From contig OX485807.1 of assembly GCA_950295325.1 (NCBI GenBank), positions 36,488,440 to 36,552,439 of the forward strand: DNA of 64,000 bases. The letters are read 5' to 3'. Of this stretch, positions 44,780 through 55,860 are shown in pieces. The DNA comes from Polytrichum commune. Lineage: Eukaryota; Streptophyta; Polytrichopsida; Polytrichales; Polytrichaceae. The notes below the pieces were generated by a model. That model saw only the letters and a list, made by a program, of their open reading frames with translations. It was not told the origin of the DNA and did no database searches. A program made the translations under genes and the position numbers. Position 1 is the stretch's first letter. The number at the start of each line of letters is the position of its first letter.

Positions 44780-44904
44780 AGCTCCACCGATGTCGCCTTC
44801 CCGTCGGTGTGAGCGTGTTTTCTTTGGTATTTAATTCTCTTGGCGTTGGCTTTGTTGGCATTTTGTTTTCAAAATAAAAATAAAAATAGAAGCTCCACTA
44901 ACAT
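44780..44904 (+). mobile_element. LINE tail, C-block copy of the 7601-7726 insertion
   Basis: Same insertion as in the A block, with target duplications AGCTCCACCGATGT (44780-44793) and AGCTCCACTAACAT (44891-44904). The poly(A) has decayed to AAAATAAAAATAAAAATAG. Confidence 0.75.
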
Positions 44905-44928
44905 TTTAGGCACATATGTAATAAAGGT

Positions 44929-45111
44929 TGTTAAAGGAGAAGCTAACTATATAGAAATAAAAGCTATTTAGCAGTTAGCTTTAGTGCTATATAAAAGTCA
45001 CCTAGCATTGTAATCCCCGCCTAGCCTATGAAAGGTGGTTCTCTCACATAGAGAATTACACACAATTAATTTTGTTTGTAGTAAAATTTTGTTTGTAATA
45101 CTGTCACAACA
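44929..45111 (+). repeat. 5' LTR of Copia element (183 bp)
   Basis: TGTTAAAGGAGAAGC ... CTGTCACAACA, with a TATA-like GCTATATAAAAG near 44987. It is shorter than the 3' LTR because of indels. Confidence 0.9.
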
Positions 45112-47499
45112 CTTAATCAACACGATGGCAGACCCTTCATCAAAGCGACCCAAGGAAAGCAATACATGGATGCAACCCCTTTTGTTCGAAGCTCTGAAAG
45201 TTGATGGAAGTAATTACCTCAAGTGGATCATTGACGCCAAGTCGTATCTTTGTGCTAAAGAATTAGAAGGCACCCTGGAGTCACGAACGCGAGGAGAGCT
45301 CCCATCACCATCAAAATGGAAAGCGTTTCTTTTCTTGAGGAGGCATCCGGACGTTTCCCTTAGATAGCAGTATATCTAGGTTGCCGATCCTCATAGCATG
45401 TGGGAACAACTCGAAGTGAGGTTTCACCATGAGAAGGCCATCTTTCTTCCCCATGCTCTCAACAATTGGATTCATCTGAGGGTTCTGAATTACATGGCGT
45501 TCAACGTGGAACTCCACTGGATTACAGCCCAACTGCGACTATGTGAAGAAGAGATCATAGAGAAAGAACTCATAGATAAGACTCTTTATGCCTTTCTTCC
45601 TGCTTTTGCCCTTCTACCATAGTAGTACCGCAACATGAAGTTCAAAACACATTCACAATTAATGTCTTACCTTTTGCTTGCAAAAAAACAACAACTGCTC
45701 CTATTGTAGAACGCAAAATCCAGACCCACGAAGGAAACAAACACTGTGGAGATGGCGGCACGAAAACCACGAGGAAGTAGCCAAGGCATAATCGGCTTCA
45801 ACAGTCTTCGTCAAAACCAAGAGATAAATCATCTGAAAAATCTTAATCTAGGAGTAAGTTCAAATCATCGCGTGGAACTCATGATTGTCATAATTGTGGT
45901 AGATTCGGACACTTAGCCAGAGACTATAATAGCCAATGTGGATCCCATTAGCCCTAACAATTAAACAACCCAAAGGCTCTGTTTTCTCCGTGATCTCTCC
46001 AACCAAGGTTAGACTCTGGGATAGCAGGTTGGGGCATCCTAGGACCACGATGTTCCGACGCATATTGCCAATACTCACGGGACATGCGGTTTGTTCCAGC
46101 AATGCCAACAAGGTGGGTGACTGCAATGCGTGCTCGCAAGGAAAGTTTATTCAACGACCGTCCTGCTGAAAATTGCCGACAAAATTCCCACCAAGATTGC
46201 AAAGATTACAAAGTGATGTTTGTGGGCCCATCAACCCTCCATCATGACTTTTAAGGTATTTTCTGGTTTTTGTTGATGCATTTGGAACGCACTTTGAAGT
46301 TTCACTTTTGAATACCATAAACATGGTATTCCCAAAGTTGTTAGTTACACTGCTCAAGCTCCAAACTATCCGGATTTCCCTATGAAAATGCTAAGGATGG
46401 ACAATGCCAAAGAAATTCAGATCTCAACAATTTAAAAACTATTGTATAGCATCATGTATTAGCTTAATTTTACTCAATACCTTATGAACATTCTCAAAAC
46501 GGTCTAGCATAAGTTTTTATAAAAAAAATGCAGCTCATTATATGACCATTTTTTATACATGTTATAATTCTTTCTAGTTTTTGGAATCATGTTGCTACCC
46601 TCCTTAGATTCCATCCTACTATGTTTAATGATCATTCTCCCTTTGAACTGACCTCAGGACAAGTTCCTAACATTGCTCACTTGAGAACTTTCGGATGTCG
46701 AATTTGGTTTCTTTAGTAGAACCGTATGGAAAAACAATTTGTTGTTATCGTTAAGAAGGTATCTACGTAGGCTTTGACTCGCCTAGCATTGTACGTTACG
46801 TCATTCCCTCATTTGGGACTTTCCAACGAACTCGATTCCAAAACTGTCAGTTTGAGGAAACTCAGTTTCCATCGGTAGAAACTCCCAAACCTAGTTTTGG
46901 TTTGGAGTTTTGGGCTCCTGAAACATTCACTCTGAATCCTGACCCTTGAACTGCTCTCACTGATTTAGAAGTTAATAAATTTCTGCATCTCAAATTTCTC
47001 GCTGAGAAATTACCTGGTGGTTTTTACAACATTGCTAGGATCATTCGCAACCCACTATCGGGTGTTGGCTCATCACCTATCATTGTTTTGCTCCAAAAGC
47101 GTAGTCTTGACTCAGTCGTACCTTCTCCCAAAATGCTCCAAACTAATCCTCTTAGTCTTCACAGTATTCTCTTGACTTTCTCTAATTCTGATCTTGTGAT
47201 GTAGTTCTCATTGGCCTCAATGGTTAGAAACCTTAAACGTTGAGTATTATGTCCTAAGGAAGCACAACGTATTTGGTCCTTCGGTCACTAACCTTACCAC
47301 GAAGCCTGTAGGATTCAAACTTATTCTTACTAAGAAACGAAATGTCCAAGGGCATGTCGTTCGATATAAAGTCCGCGCCCAAGGGTTCACCCAACGACTT
47401 GGAATAAATTATGAATTTACCTACTCTCATGTTATGAACTCGAGCATTTTTTGATACCTACTAGGCATGGCCGTGCATTATTCCTTAGAAACTCGGCTT

Positions 47500-48584
47500 C
47501 ACTACAAGAAATCGCAGTCCGAATCAACATAAAATCAACTAATTTCTGTTGATTTCAACAGATTTGGAAAAAACAATGTTGAAATGGATCCATTGTGCGA
47601 CACAAATCAACAGAGGGAACATTTATCTGTTGATTTCAACAGAGGAAGATCATTTATCTGTTGATTTCAGCAAAGGAATTTTAATTATTGTTTTTTAATT
47701 TTTAAATAACACTAATTATGTTGAAGTAATCAATTACTATGATTCCTATAATTTACAATAATTAAATAGTTTGATTAATTTGCAATATTTAATTACTTAA
47801 ATTACTTACATTTACAATTATAGTAAATTGTGAATGATTGTAATTTTGTTCTATTTATAGTAGCTTTAATTACTAATTAGCAATTACTCTAATTATTGTA
47901 CTTACTCATTAAAGTAATTACAATAATTACTAATTACAGCAAATACTAATTACAGCAAATACTAATTAAAGTAATTACAGAAATTACTAATTAAAGTAAT
48001 TACAGATATTAATAATTAAAGTAATTACAGATATTAATAATTAAAATATTTACATGAATGACTAATTATAGTAATAAAACAATTACAGTAATTACAGTAA
48101 TTAATAATTTCTGTAATTACTATAATTATGTAATTACTGTAATTATGTAATTACTGTAATTATATAATTATGTAATTATGTAATTATGTAATTATGTAAT
48201 CTATGTAATTATAAATTTTACGGCTTCTTTATACAAATGTCTTACATACTCAATCCACATCATGTGATGAGTGGTGGCTTGGTGGCTAAGGCCTCCTCGC
48301 GATAGCCAAGAGGTTCAAGGATCGATACCCCTTGGACTATGTGGCTAAGTTCATTTCTAGGCTAGGCAAGGTGGTCCTTGGTAGTTTGTGTGTAGGCCCG
48401 GGATGTGAGGAGCGGAATTACTAATTCACTTTTTTTTTACTAGTATAACTTGGACATTTAACGAATGCCTAAATCAAGAGATATGTGTTAAAATTGTTCC
48501 GAATCAAGAGTTCCAAATCAACAGGTAGAATCAACAGAATTCTGTTGGAACTCTGTTGGAACGGAACCGTTTTTTCTTGTAGTG
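47500..48584. mobile_element. Non-autonomous CACTA element (1085 bp) nested in Copia RT
   Basis: The termini CACTACAAGAAAT and TTTTTCTTGTAGTG are the CACTA (En/Spm) inverted repeats, flanked by CTT on both sides (47497-47499 and 48585-48587), a 3-bp target duplication. Subterminal copies of TCTGTTGATTTCAACAGA-like words occur near both ends. The interior (47690-48230) is AT-rich TAATTAC repeat, followed by a tRNA-like unit. There is no transposase. Confidence 0.93.
48270..48335 (+). other. tRNA-like (SINE-type) unit inside the CACTA element
   Basis: TGGCTTGGTGGCTAAGGCC resembles an A box and GGATCGATACCCC a B box, with the AGAGGTTCAAGG context shared with the unit at 27110-27260. It is probably a SINE carried inside the CACTA element. 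Confidence 0.45.
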
Positions 48585-49944
48585 CTTCTTAATGTCGTTA
48601 CTGCTTTATCTTAATGGTCCCTTAGATGTTCTCATACATACGAGGTCTCCATCTGACTTCCTTTCAAAAACTCCACCAGAAAACACTAAAGGATCTTATT
48701 CTGGCCTCAAAATCCAAAAAGCTCTCTATGGTCTGAAACAAGCTGGTAGAATGTGGTGCAAGCACCTACGAGATTTTTTGCTTCACCACCAGTTTCAACA
48801 TGATCAAACTTTTCTCCGTTTCTTCATCATGAAAGACAAAACCGGCTTTGTAATCATTGCAATATATGTCGATGATCTTAACCTTGTAGGCACACTGAGC
48901 ACTTGCAGTCGTACAGTGAGCTTGCTCACCACTCAGTTGGAAATAAAGTTACCAGACAAGACTATTTTTTGCCTTAGGCCTTCAAGTGGCTTACTAACCT
49001 GATGGGAGTATTTTTCTCCATCAAACCACTTATACTCAAAACCTCTTGAAACGGTTTCATATGGACCATGCAAGTCCACTATCCGCCCCCATGATGGAAT
49101 GAAGTAGAATACTTGGTGATCCCTATCGTCCTTGCGAGGAGGATGACGGGGAATTCTATGATAAGAATAGGTACCTCGCAGTCGTAGGAGCTCTTCTGTA
49201 CTTGTCTACATAAACGTGCCCAAATATTTTTTTGCCAGTAATGTGCTTGCCAATTACAGCCAGAGACCAGGAGTGCATCACTGGAATGGAGTCAAGGACT
49301 TGTTCCATATCTCAGAGGCATAGAAGACTTGGGTCTGCACTACACCAAGGATGGAACTCCAGAGATCACTGGATACATTGATCTTGGCTTCAAGTCAGAT
49401 GAGAATTATGGAAAATCCCAAACCAGCTACATCTTTCTCAAGAACAACGTACCAATCTCATGGTAGTCCGTGAAGCAGACCGTCATGGCCACCTCTGCGA
49501 ACAACTTGAAGCTAATTGTTTTTCACAAAGCTACCAGGGAGGCAGTATGGTTACGCAACATGCACAAGATTATCATGGAGCAATGTGGACTCGCCCAAGA
49601 TAACAAACCAATTGTCATCTTTGAAGATAATGTTGCATGCGTAGGAGTTGGATTCATCAAGATTGATCAGGTTAAGCAAATTTGCTCTCAAATATGCGGA
49701 TTCACTCAAGACCTCATACAAAGCGGGCAAATTAAGGTAAAGAAAGTTGACTCAGCTCACAATATAGCTTATATGTTAACCAAGGCTCTTCCAGCCTACA
49801 CTCATAGAAGATTAGTACAAAAGGTTGTAATGAGATTACTTCATGAGATAGTCCATCTATGAGTTATACTCTTTTCTAGACCTATGAATTTTTTCTTACT
49901 CAGGTTTTTTTGTCACATAATAGTTTTTAACGAGGTAACTCTAG

Positions 49945-49956
49945 ATTGAGGAGGAG
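49945..49956 (+). promoter_or_regulatory. Polypurine tract of Copia element
   Basis: ATTGAGGAGGAG directly precedes the 3' LTR, the position of the plus-strand primer. Confidence 0.75.
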
Positions 49957-50153
49957 TGTTCAAGTAGAAGCTAACTATACAGAAGTAAAAGCTAACTAGT
50001 AGTTAGCTTTAGTGCTATATATAACTAGAAATTTCTACTTAAGTACGATCTAAAAATCAACTAGCATGGTAACCCCCGCCTAGCCTATAAAAGGTGGTTC
50101 TCTCATACAGAGAAATACACACAATTAATTATGTTTGTAGTACTGTCATAACA
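49957..50153 (+). repeat. 3' LTR of Copia element (197 bp)
   Basis: TGTTCAAGTAGAAGC ... CTGTCATAACA. It differs from the 5' LTR by many substitutions and several indels. Confidence 0.9.
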
Positions 50154-50158
50154 AAGGT

Positions 50159-50770
50159 CTTAGCTCTAACCAACTTTGTTTCGAGTTTGCAAAAATGCTT
50201 GTACTTGATATTGCGCTCGACCAGCGGTGAGGTTCCCCAGTTTCTACAGCAGTCTTTACAGTTAAATTCTGGGTCAACCCGACCTCAATTGAGTTCGCAG
50301 AAATTGTGTTGACCATGCCACCCTATTCCGGCCGTTGACCATGAGTTTCGCAAAATTGTAACAAATAAAGTAGCAAAAATTCTACTGAATCTTGGCTCCA
50401 CATGCACTCCAGAGACATGCCCCTTCAAGGTCGACAAATGAATATGAAGGTAGAGATTATCGCCTCGATAGTGCAAGACAACAATTTACTTGTATGCATG
50501 AAGGAATCGAAGTTTCGAATGGACAATGCAACATTACATCTAAGACCCGAAACCCTAAACATGCTTCTGAAAAACATACTGCAAACCAGCTGGTGTATCC
50601 ATGTTGGGATTGAGATAGATGAGACTGTCAATAGATGCTGGTGTAGCAATTTTCCCTCACTAGGGATATTTTTGGGTTTGACTATTATACTTGCAAAAAC
50701 TGTGTACACAAAGAGCCCAGGGCCAGACACTTTATTGAAAACCCTCACATCACACATGACCTACAAATAT
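50159..50770. other. Duplicate of A-B intergenic sequence
   Basis: Aligns with 7753-8354. Non-coding. Contains the minus-strand AATAAA of stub D at 50731-50736. Confidence 0.7.
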
Positions 50771-50969
50771 TATCTTCTCGTTTTTTTTTTTTTTTTTTTT
50801 TTTTTGGAGACAGGAGGTCAATCGACCAAAGCCAAAAATGAATAAAAAGCAAGAAGGACACGCCCTCACCGAGGGGAGGCGGAACCCCCCGGGCGTGAAC
50901 ACACCGCCACGTAAACCACACAAGCCACTAAAGACCCCACCAAGGACAACCCTCCAACCTATCTTCTCG
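50771..50969 (-). mobile_element. 5'-truncated LINE tail with poly(A) and 10-bp target duplication
   Basis: TATCTTCTCG (50771-50780 and 50960-50969) flanks 179 bp. On the minus strand these read as LINE 3' sequence (CCTCCCCTCGGTGAGGGCGT) ending in about 25 A. It matches 61925-62035. The A-B block has the single unoccupied target at about 8356. Confidence 0.9.
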
Positions 50970-51042
50970 GTTTCCAATGAGGAGAAAAACAAGAACAATG
51001 ACAAGCCTATTTTGTCTCCCAAGGACACTACATAGTGGTCAC

Positions 51043-51137
51043 CTACTTGCAAGCAGGAAGCGGGGCACCACAAAGACCTTAGTTGCCTGGCCGAAACGAT
51101 GATACAGGTAAACTGCTCCATGCTTTACCCCTTGGTT
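51043..51137 (-). pseudogene. LRR stub D (3' end of a duplicated gene B)
   Basis: About 31 codons of the last exon plus the 3' UTR remain. It shares the B-specific base in CGATGATACAGG (A and C have CGATGAAACAGG), so it derives from B. In the C-cap an AAA codon (Lys) has become TAA, truncating the frame before GLCG. Homology stops at 51137, where an unrelated dispersed repeat begins; this is a duplication breakpoint inside the exon. Confidence 0.85.
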
Positions 51138-52390
51138 GGTTAGCATTGTCCAAAATTCATGCATAAATCCAAATATATTTGAATCTTAGTTCTAGGATTT
51201 GAAACATGGGACCAATACATGTCCTATGATAATTAATAGGACTGTAATGAGCTATTGGTTCTTATGCTCACTAATACTTGTCTCAAACATGGTAATACTT
51301 GGACCACATCATGCAAACAAGTTATGGTCTAGAAATAACAACTTTCTAGACCAACCATAATATTCCTCAATAACCCTTTTGCTCATTATTTTCTATGCCC
51401 AATTCACCCTTGCTCCAGCATTGGATTTAGCATAAAGAAAACCATACAATCTCCATATTCATGTTAACTATTTGACATCCTATTGATCACAATGGTTTCA
51501 TGTTAGGATTTTTGTACTTCAATTCTCCAACCTAGGGGTGTGAGGGATTATGTTGTTGAAGAATGTTGTGTCCAAAATAACCGCACACAATAGTAGAAAA
51601 CATGAGTCCAAACAACACAATCCCAAACAACATGCATGTCAAACTGACACAACCATGACGGACCCATGTTTTCTACTAATGACACAATAATGGGCATTTA
51701 CATGGTCGCCGTTCTTAATTGTACATGTATATTTGAGTTATATATGGCAATGCTTGTGGTGGAGGATAGATACCCAAACGACAAGTCATACGTACTAGGA
51801 ATATATGCTCAAAACTTAGACATCATATTAGGTCCAATACTTAATTGGGAGGGAAAACGTGATTATCTAAAGTGAACGAATCTTCACTTAGACCTATGCT
51901 AACTTCTAAATCTCAACTCCTATTATGAAGTTTGAAATGACAATCTCCATGATCCACAATCGCAAACATGATGAGATAGTTCCTAATCCGATCCAACAAT
52001 CATAATTGTTTGTGGAGTTGGAAATGCCCACAATAAGGCCATGAACCTTGGGCCTTGCCACACATACATTAATTCTCAAATTGAATAAATCATCAAAACA
52101 ACAATTTTTGGTAAGCCATATCTAGAAGAGTATTGATCTTTTTGCCAAACTATAAATTGGATGAGATGCGCAATGAAGTTGGCTATCATCCTTTTGAATT
52201 TTTGCTTAAACATTGTAGCAAAAAAAAAAAAAAAAAAAAAAAAATCATTTTGAATGAACTTAGGTCTATTGACTCAATTTTGGAATTGTTTTCATCACTC
52301 ACCTTCAATTGCAAAAATAAGTTCACAACACTACCTAGGGTTCTTCCTCTCACCTCTGGTCTTCTCTTACAATTCAATTATTTCTTTACT
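51138..52390. other. Breakpoint repeat and unrecognised sequence
   Basis: 51141-51262 matches 34895-35015. Beyond it no gene is supported. An A24 run at 52220-52243 could be a retroposon tail, but I cannot identify a body for it. Confidence 0.5.
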
Positions 52391-53120
52391 ATGAGGGCAT
52401 TACCACGTGAGAAGAGGTTGAATGCTATAGCCATGTTGCAACATGGGCATAGCACACGTAAAGTGTCAGAAATTGTTGGGTATCTCTCAATCTACATGCT
52501 CTAGGATTTGCAGAGTGTGTGTTCCTCATGTGGAGCCTTCAAGAAGAAGGGGCCCAAGAAGCATCACCCCTACCCAACAATGAGCATGTGCAAGAGCCAT
52601 CACAATTGGTGAAGTAGATATTGTTGTAGATGTGAGGAATGCTTTTAGTGAGCATTTGGATGTGGTAGTGAGCACCAAGAGAGTGAGGCTTGCACTTCAT
52701 GAAGCAAGTCTTGGGTCACTGGAGAAGCAAAAGAAGTTGTTGCTCGCGGCCAGAAATGGGCTTTTCAAGTTAGAATTTGCTCAATGTCATCACGATTGGA
52801 CTATCCATGATTGGTATAGGGTGATTTTTGGTGATGAGAATAAAATCAATCGAGTTTAGTATGTTGCTCATGCTTGGTTGGGTGAGGGATGGAGAATCCC
52901 AAGTACAAGCTCATCATGTGAGTCAAACAACTAAACATGGAGGTGGTGCAATTTTTGTGTGAGGTTGTATGACTTCTTGTGGCATGGGTACATATCCGAA
53001 ATAGAGGGGAAGTTGACAGAAGTTTTGTATCTCGGCATTCTTCAAGATGGGGTCATGAAACATAGGTGACGTGCCTATAAATTTTATATCTTTGAGATTA
53101 AGCGATGATGGGTCCAAAGA
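52391..53120 (+). pseudogene. Tc1/mariner-type transposase remnant
   Basis: The N-terminal helix-turn-helix begins MRALPREKRLNAIAMLQHG followed by STRKVSEIVG. After frameshifts, VSTKRVRLALHEASLG and a linker lead to WTIHDWYRVIFGDENKINRV, the Tc1 region normally WSDETKINRFGSDG, whose Asp is the first catalytic residue and is kept. Further on, GGGAIF and GKLTEVLYLGILQDGVM match the Tc1 segment before the second Asp; the second Asp and final Glu were not found. Two or more frameshifts and stops make it dead. The pattern looks closer to Tc1 of animals and fungi than to the usual plant mariner-like elements. No terminal repeats with TA were identified. Confidence 0.65.
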
Positions 53121-53389
53121 AGCGGAGGCGGAGCCTTTGCACGATTTTGAATGCCTTGGGATCTGTGCCTTGAGGTGATGTACGAAGAAACAACGTATTT
53201 AGGAGAAGATGGATATGGTTGTTATGTAAGATCATGAATCGTGAGTAGGAGAGATCTGCAGACAAATCTCGCTTAGGTGAGGTGATTAAGGCAAAGGGGG
53301 TTTGTGTTGAATAGGTGTGTAGTGAGAGATTAAAGACAGTCTTTGCCCCTTATCCAAATATGGGTTAAGACTTAAGTGTAGGATCTAGG
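53121..53389. other. Between Tc1 remnant and LINE
   Basis: No motif is recognised. The LINE start is placed near 53390 only because recognisable LINE sequence follows. Confidence 0.35.
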
Positions 53390-53560
53390 AAAGGTGAAAG
53401 GGAGGAAAGAGGTGAGTGGTGTGGAGCTACAGATCAAACACTCATCATGGAAACCTTTGTTGCAAAAGTTCGCTTTCGGGGGGGGGGGGGGGGGGCAAGG
53501 TTCGACCCGATGCTTGAGGAAAAATGAGGTTGGATTGCGGGAGAGGCATGTCGATACGAT

Positions 53561-55860
53561 GTGGAGATGGCTGATGCAATGATAGAAGTGATGGCAGAAG
53601 CTAGCAACCAGATCTATGAAAGGGACCTTAACCCATTCAAAGGCCAAAGTGGTGAGATCCTTCCTCCAAATCTTGAGAGGAGCTTTAGTGGTTTTTCGGT
53701 GAGGAGAGAAGCCATTAAGTTTAAAGTTAACACGGACAAGTTACTTGCATGAATCGCAAAACTAAAGGATCAACTGCTGACCATAAAGTTCATTGGCCCT
53801 ACGCCTAATCCCCAAGCAATGAAGTGTGGATCCAGACTCTAAACCAAAAGTTGAGGGGTAGTTCCCTAGAGTTTTGCAGGAATGTAGGGAAGGGATACTT
53901 GCTACTTGGTGGGGATGATAGAGATGCGCTCAGTTTTGCATTGATGTTATCCCCATTTAGATCCAAATGGGGCACATGTATGATCCAGAGCTGGATACCA
54001 TGCTTTAATCCTGCTAACCTTAGAAACTTAGTTTTTCCAACATGGGTTAGGCTAAGGAACATGCCATTTGAACACCAAGATCAAGCTTTAGACATTGTTG
54101 GAACACTTGGGAAGGTAATAGGCATGGAAACTGCAAATGAAAATACCAAAGATCCGTGATTTTGCATTAATCTTGAGATAAGCAAAGGTTGGGCAACAAA
54201 CATAGATCTTGAAGTTGAGGGGGGGATCTTGCCTCCACAAAAAATTATGGTGGATTATGATACGTTACCCATTAGATGTAGAGTGTGTTTGAGTTGGAAA
54301 CACAAAACAAGTGATTGCAAGGAGTTTAAGAAAAAACCAATGAGAGGGAGAGGTTGACCAATGCACACCCATAACATTTAGCAACAACAAAAAGGCAAAA
54401 GCATTATGGTGGATCAAGATGGTTCCAACCGGTTAAAAGTAAGAAAAATATCAGAAGGAATATCTTTGAAGGTGACAATGTGGACATGGGCAAACACGGC
54501 TTCGAGCATAGGAGCATGGTAAGAGATGCAACAAGGACAAACGACCACCCCACAAGGGGAGACCCAGCAAGGAGTAATGAAGAATCGACTGAGCATACTG
54601 ACAACATACGAGAGGTTGAGATGGAAGACAAAGAGCTGCAACAATTGGAGCAGCAGGCCATTGGCCAAAAAAATCACTCGAAGGGGCCAACACAAAAGAG
54701 TTCGGATCCTAGGACAACCCAAGTAGGAGCAAGCAGGTTGCCCCCAGTGAATATTATGATTACTGAAGAAGGAGAATCAGAGGACAGGGAGACCCAACAT
54801 CAACCATGTTGTGGTCTCCAGTTAAGCTAGCTAGACACAAACGACCATTGGAGGTTAGATCAAAAGTTGAAGATGAACCATAAAACTCATAAGGTACCAA
54901 GGAAGGAGAGTTGGAGGAGACTGATGGCACACTGAGTGCAAAGGACCAGGGCTGCGACAACGGAGAATTCATGGAATCTCCGAGGCAAGAAGAAGGGGCC
55001 GTTGCAAAAGGGGTGCAGAGAATCACGAGCTGGAAGAGGATGGACGTTGGAAAGACAACCTCGCCGGACTCAGGTAAGCAACCGCATTCCCTGCCGGCAA
55101 TAGACACAACCGGGGTACAACTAGGCAACTTGTAGGGAGCCTACAATGAAGACAACGAAGGTGGAAAAACGAGGTCGGTGAAAACAACAGAGGAGAAAAT
55201 GGACCACCAGCAAACAGAGGGGGAGCTCGGCACCGAAAGGGTGGAGAGAGGAGGAATAAATGAGGCACCAAGGGAAAGGAGGCATGTACCAACGGTAACG
55301 AGAGGGGAACATGGAATAACCCCAACATGCAACAACCAAGGGATGGCCCCTGCTGAGTTTGAGGAACTGGGGCTGGTTTAAGGTGAAGGTAATGGCCGGC
55401 TGCTAGTAGTGTGGGAGGCCAACAAAGATGTCAAGGAGTTGCTTAACCGGGAAGAAGGCAATGGCGAAGTCATTACGAACTCAAGAGATGGATGGGGAAG
55501 AGGAATAGTAGGGGAAGGGCCCGCACATAAGGTAACAAGTGTGAGAGCCCCATCAAACTCGGGGAACCGAGTTACTGAACCTAAGAGAGGACATCAGAAA
55601 CCAAAGGAGAGGGAGTTGGGTAGATGAACCACCGGATACTGAGATGGAACTAGCAGAAAGCTCATTTCTGGGGGTGGATCCTCTAGAAGGTAACACACGA
55701 GGGCCACCAGACCAATAACAGAGACCCAGTCACAGCCAATAATAATAACCAAGTAATAATAGTCTCTAGCTAGCATAGGCTTGGATAGTCCAACCTCCTC
55801 ACAAGTTATGAGAGGTGAGGTTAGACAAGATCGGCCCACTATGGTCAAGGGCCAACACTA
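53561..55860 (+). pseudogene. LINE ORF1 remnant (DUF4283-like, zinc knuckle)
   Basis: Starting with MADAMIEVMAEASNQ, the frame carries PFKGQSGEILPPNLERSFSG. It continues after a stop and a frameshift with WIQTLNQKLRGSSLEFCRN, FPTWVRLRNMPFEHQDQAL and ILPPQKIMVDYDTLPIRC. A CX2CX4HX4C knuckle, CRVCLSWKHKTSDC, lies at about 54277-54318. This is the ORF1 layout of plant L1-type LINEs, a nucleic-acid chaperone that coats the element RNA. The tail (54480-55860) is a polar, low-complexity region in shifting frames with several stops. At least four breaks show it is inactive. Confidence 0.75.

Larger units (their letters stand above)
45125..49862 (+). pseudogene. Copia gag-pol remnant
   Basis: Gag starts MADPSSKRPKESNTW and carries DGSNYLKWIIDAKSYL. 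A zinc-knuckle remnant CHNCGRFGHLARDY (about 45885-45927) has lost its last Cys. The pre-integrase stretch LWDSRLGHPRTTMFRRIL with CNACSQGKF is near 46010-46150, and integrase pieces (VFVDAFGTHFEV, HSPFELTSGQVPNI) are at 46260-46680. The reverse transcriptase shows RYKVRAQGFTQRLGINYEF, KALYGLKQAGRMW and an intact YVDD (about 48867). RNase H is an almost clean 130-codon frame (49470-49862) with ATREAVWLRNMHKIIMEQCG and MLTKALPAYTHRRLV. Many stops and frameshifts make it non-functional. It would have needed help in trans if it was already damaged when inserted. Confidence 0.88.
44929..50153 (+). mobile_element. Complete but decayed Ty1/Copia element with AAGGT target duplication
   Basis: Two LTRs start TGTT and end AACA. 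They are flanked by AAGGT at 44924-44928 and 50154-50158, where the A block has one AAGGT and no element. Internal order is gag, protease-integrase, reverse transcriptase, RNase H, the Copia order. A CACTA element (47500-48584) is nested inside. Confidence 0.93.

Noticed and set aside
53479-53495. G17, C16 (29497-29512) and G-rich (32729-32747) homopolymers as regulatory G-quadruplexes
   Set aside because: They lie inside transposons and are prone to sequencing error; no gene context supports a role.
55023-55339. Minus frames of 64-101 codons opposite LINE ORF1
   Set aside because: Antisense of the purine-rich ORF1 tail; no domain.
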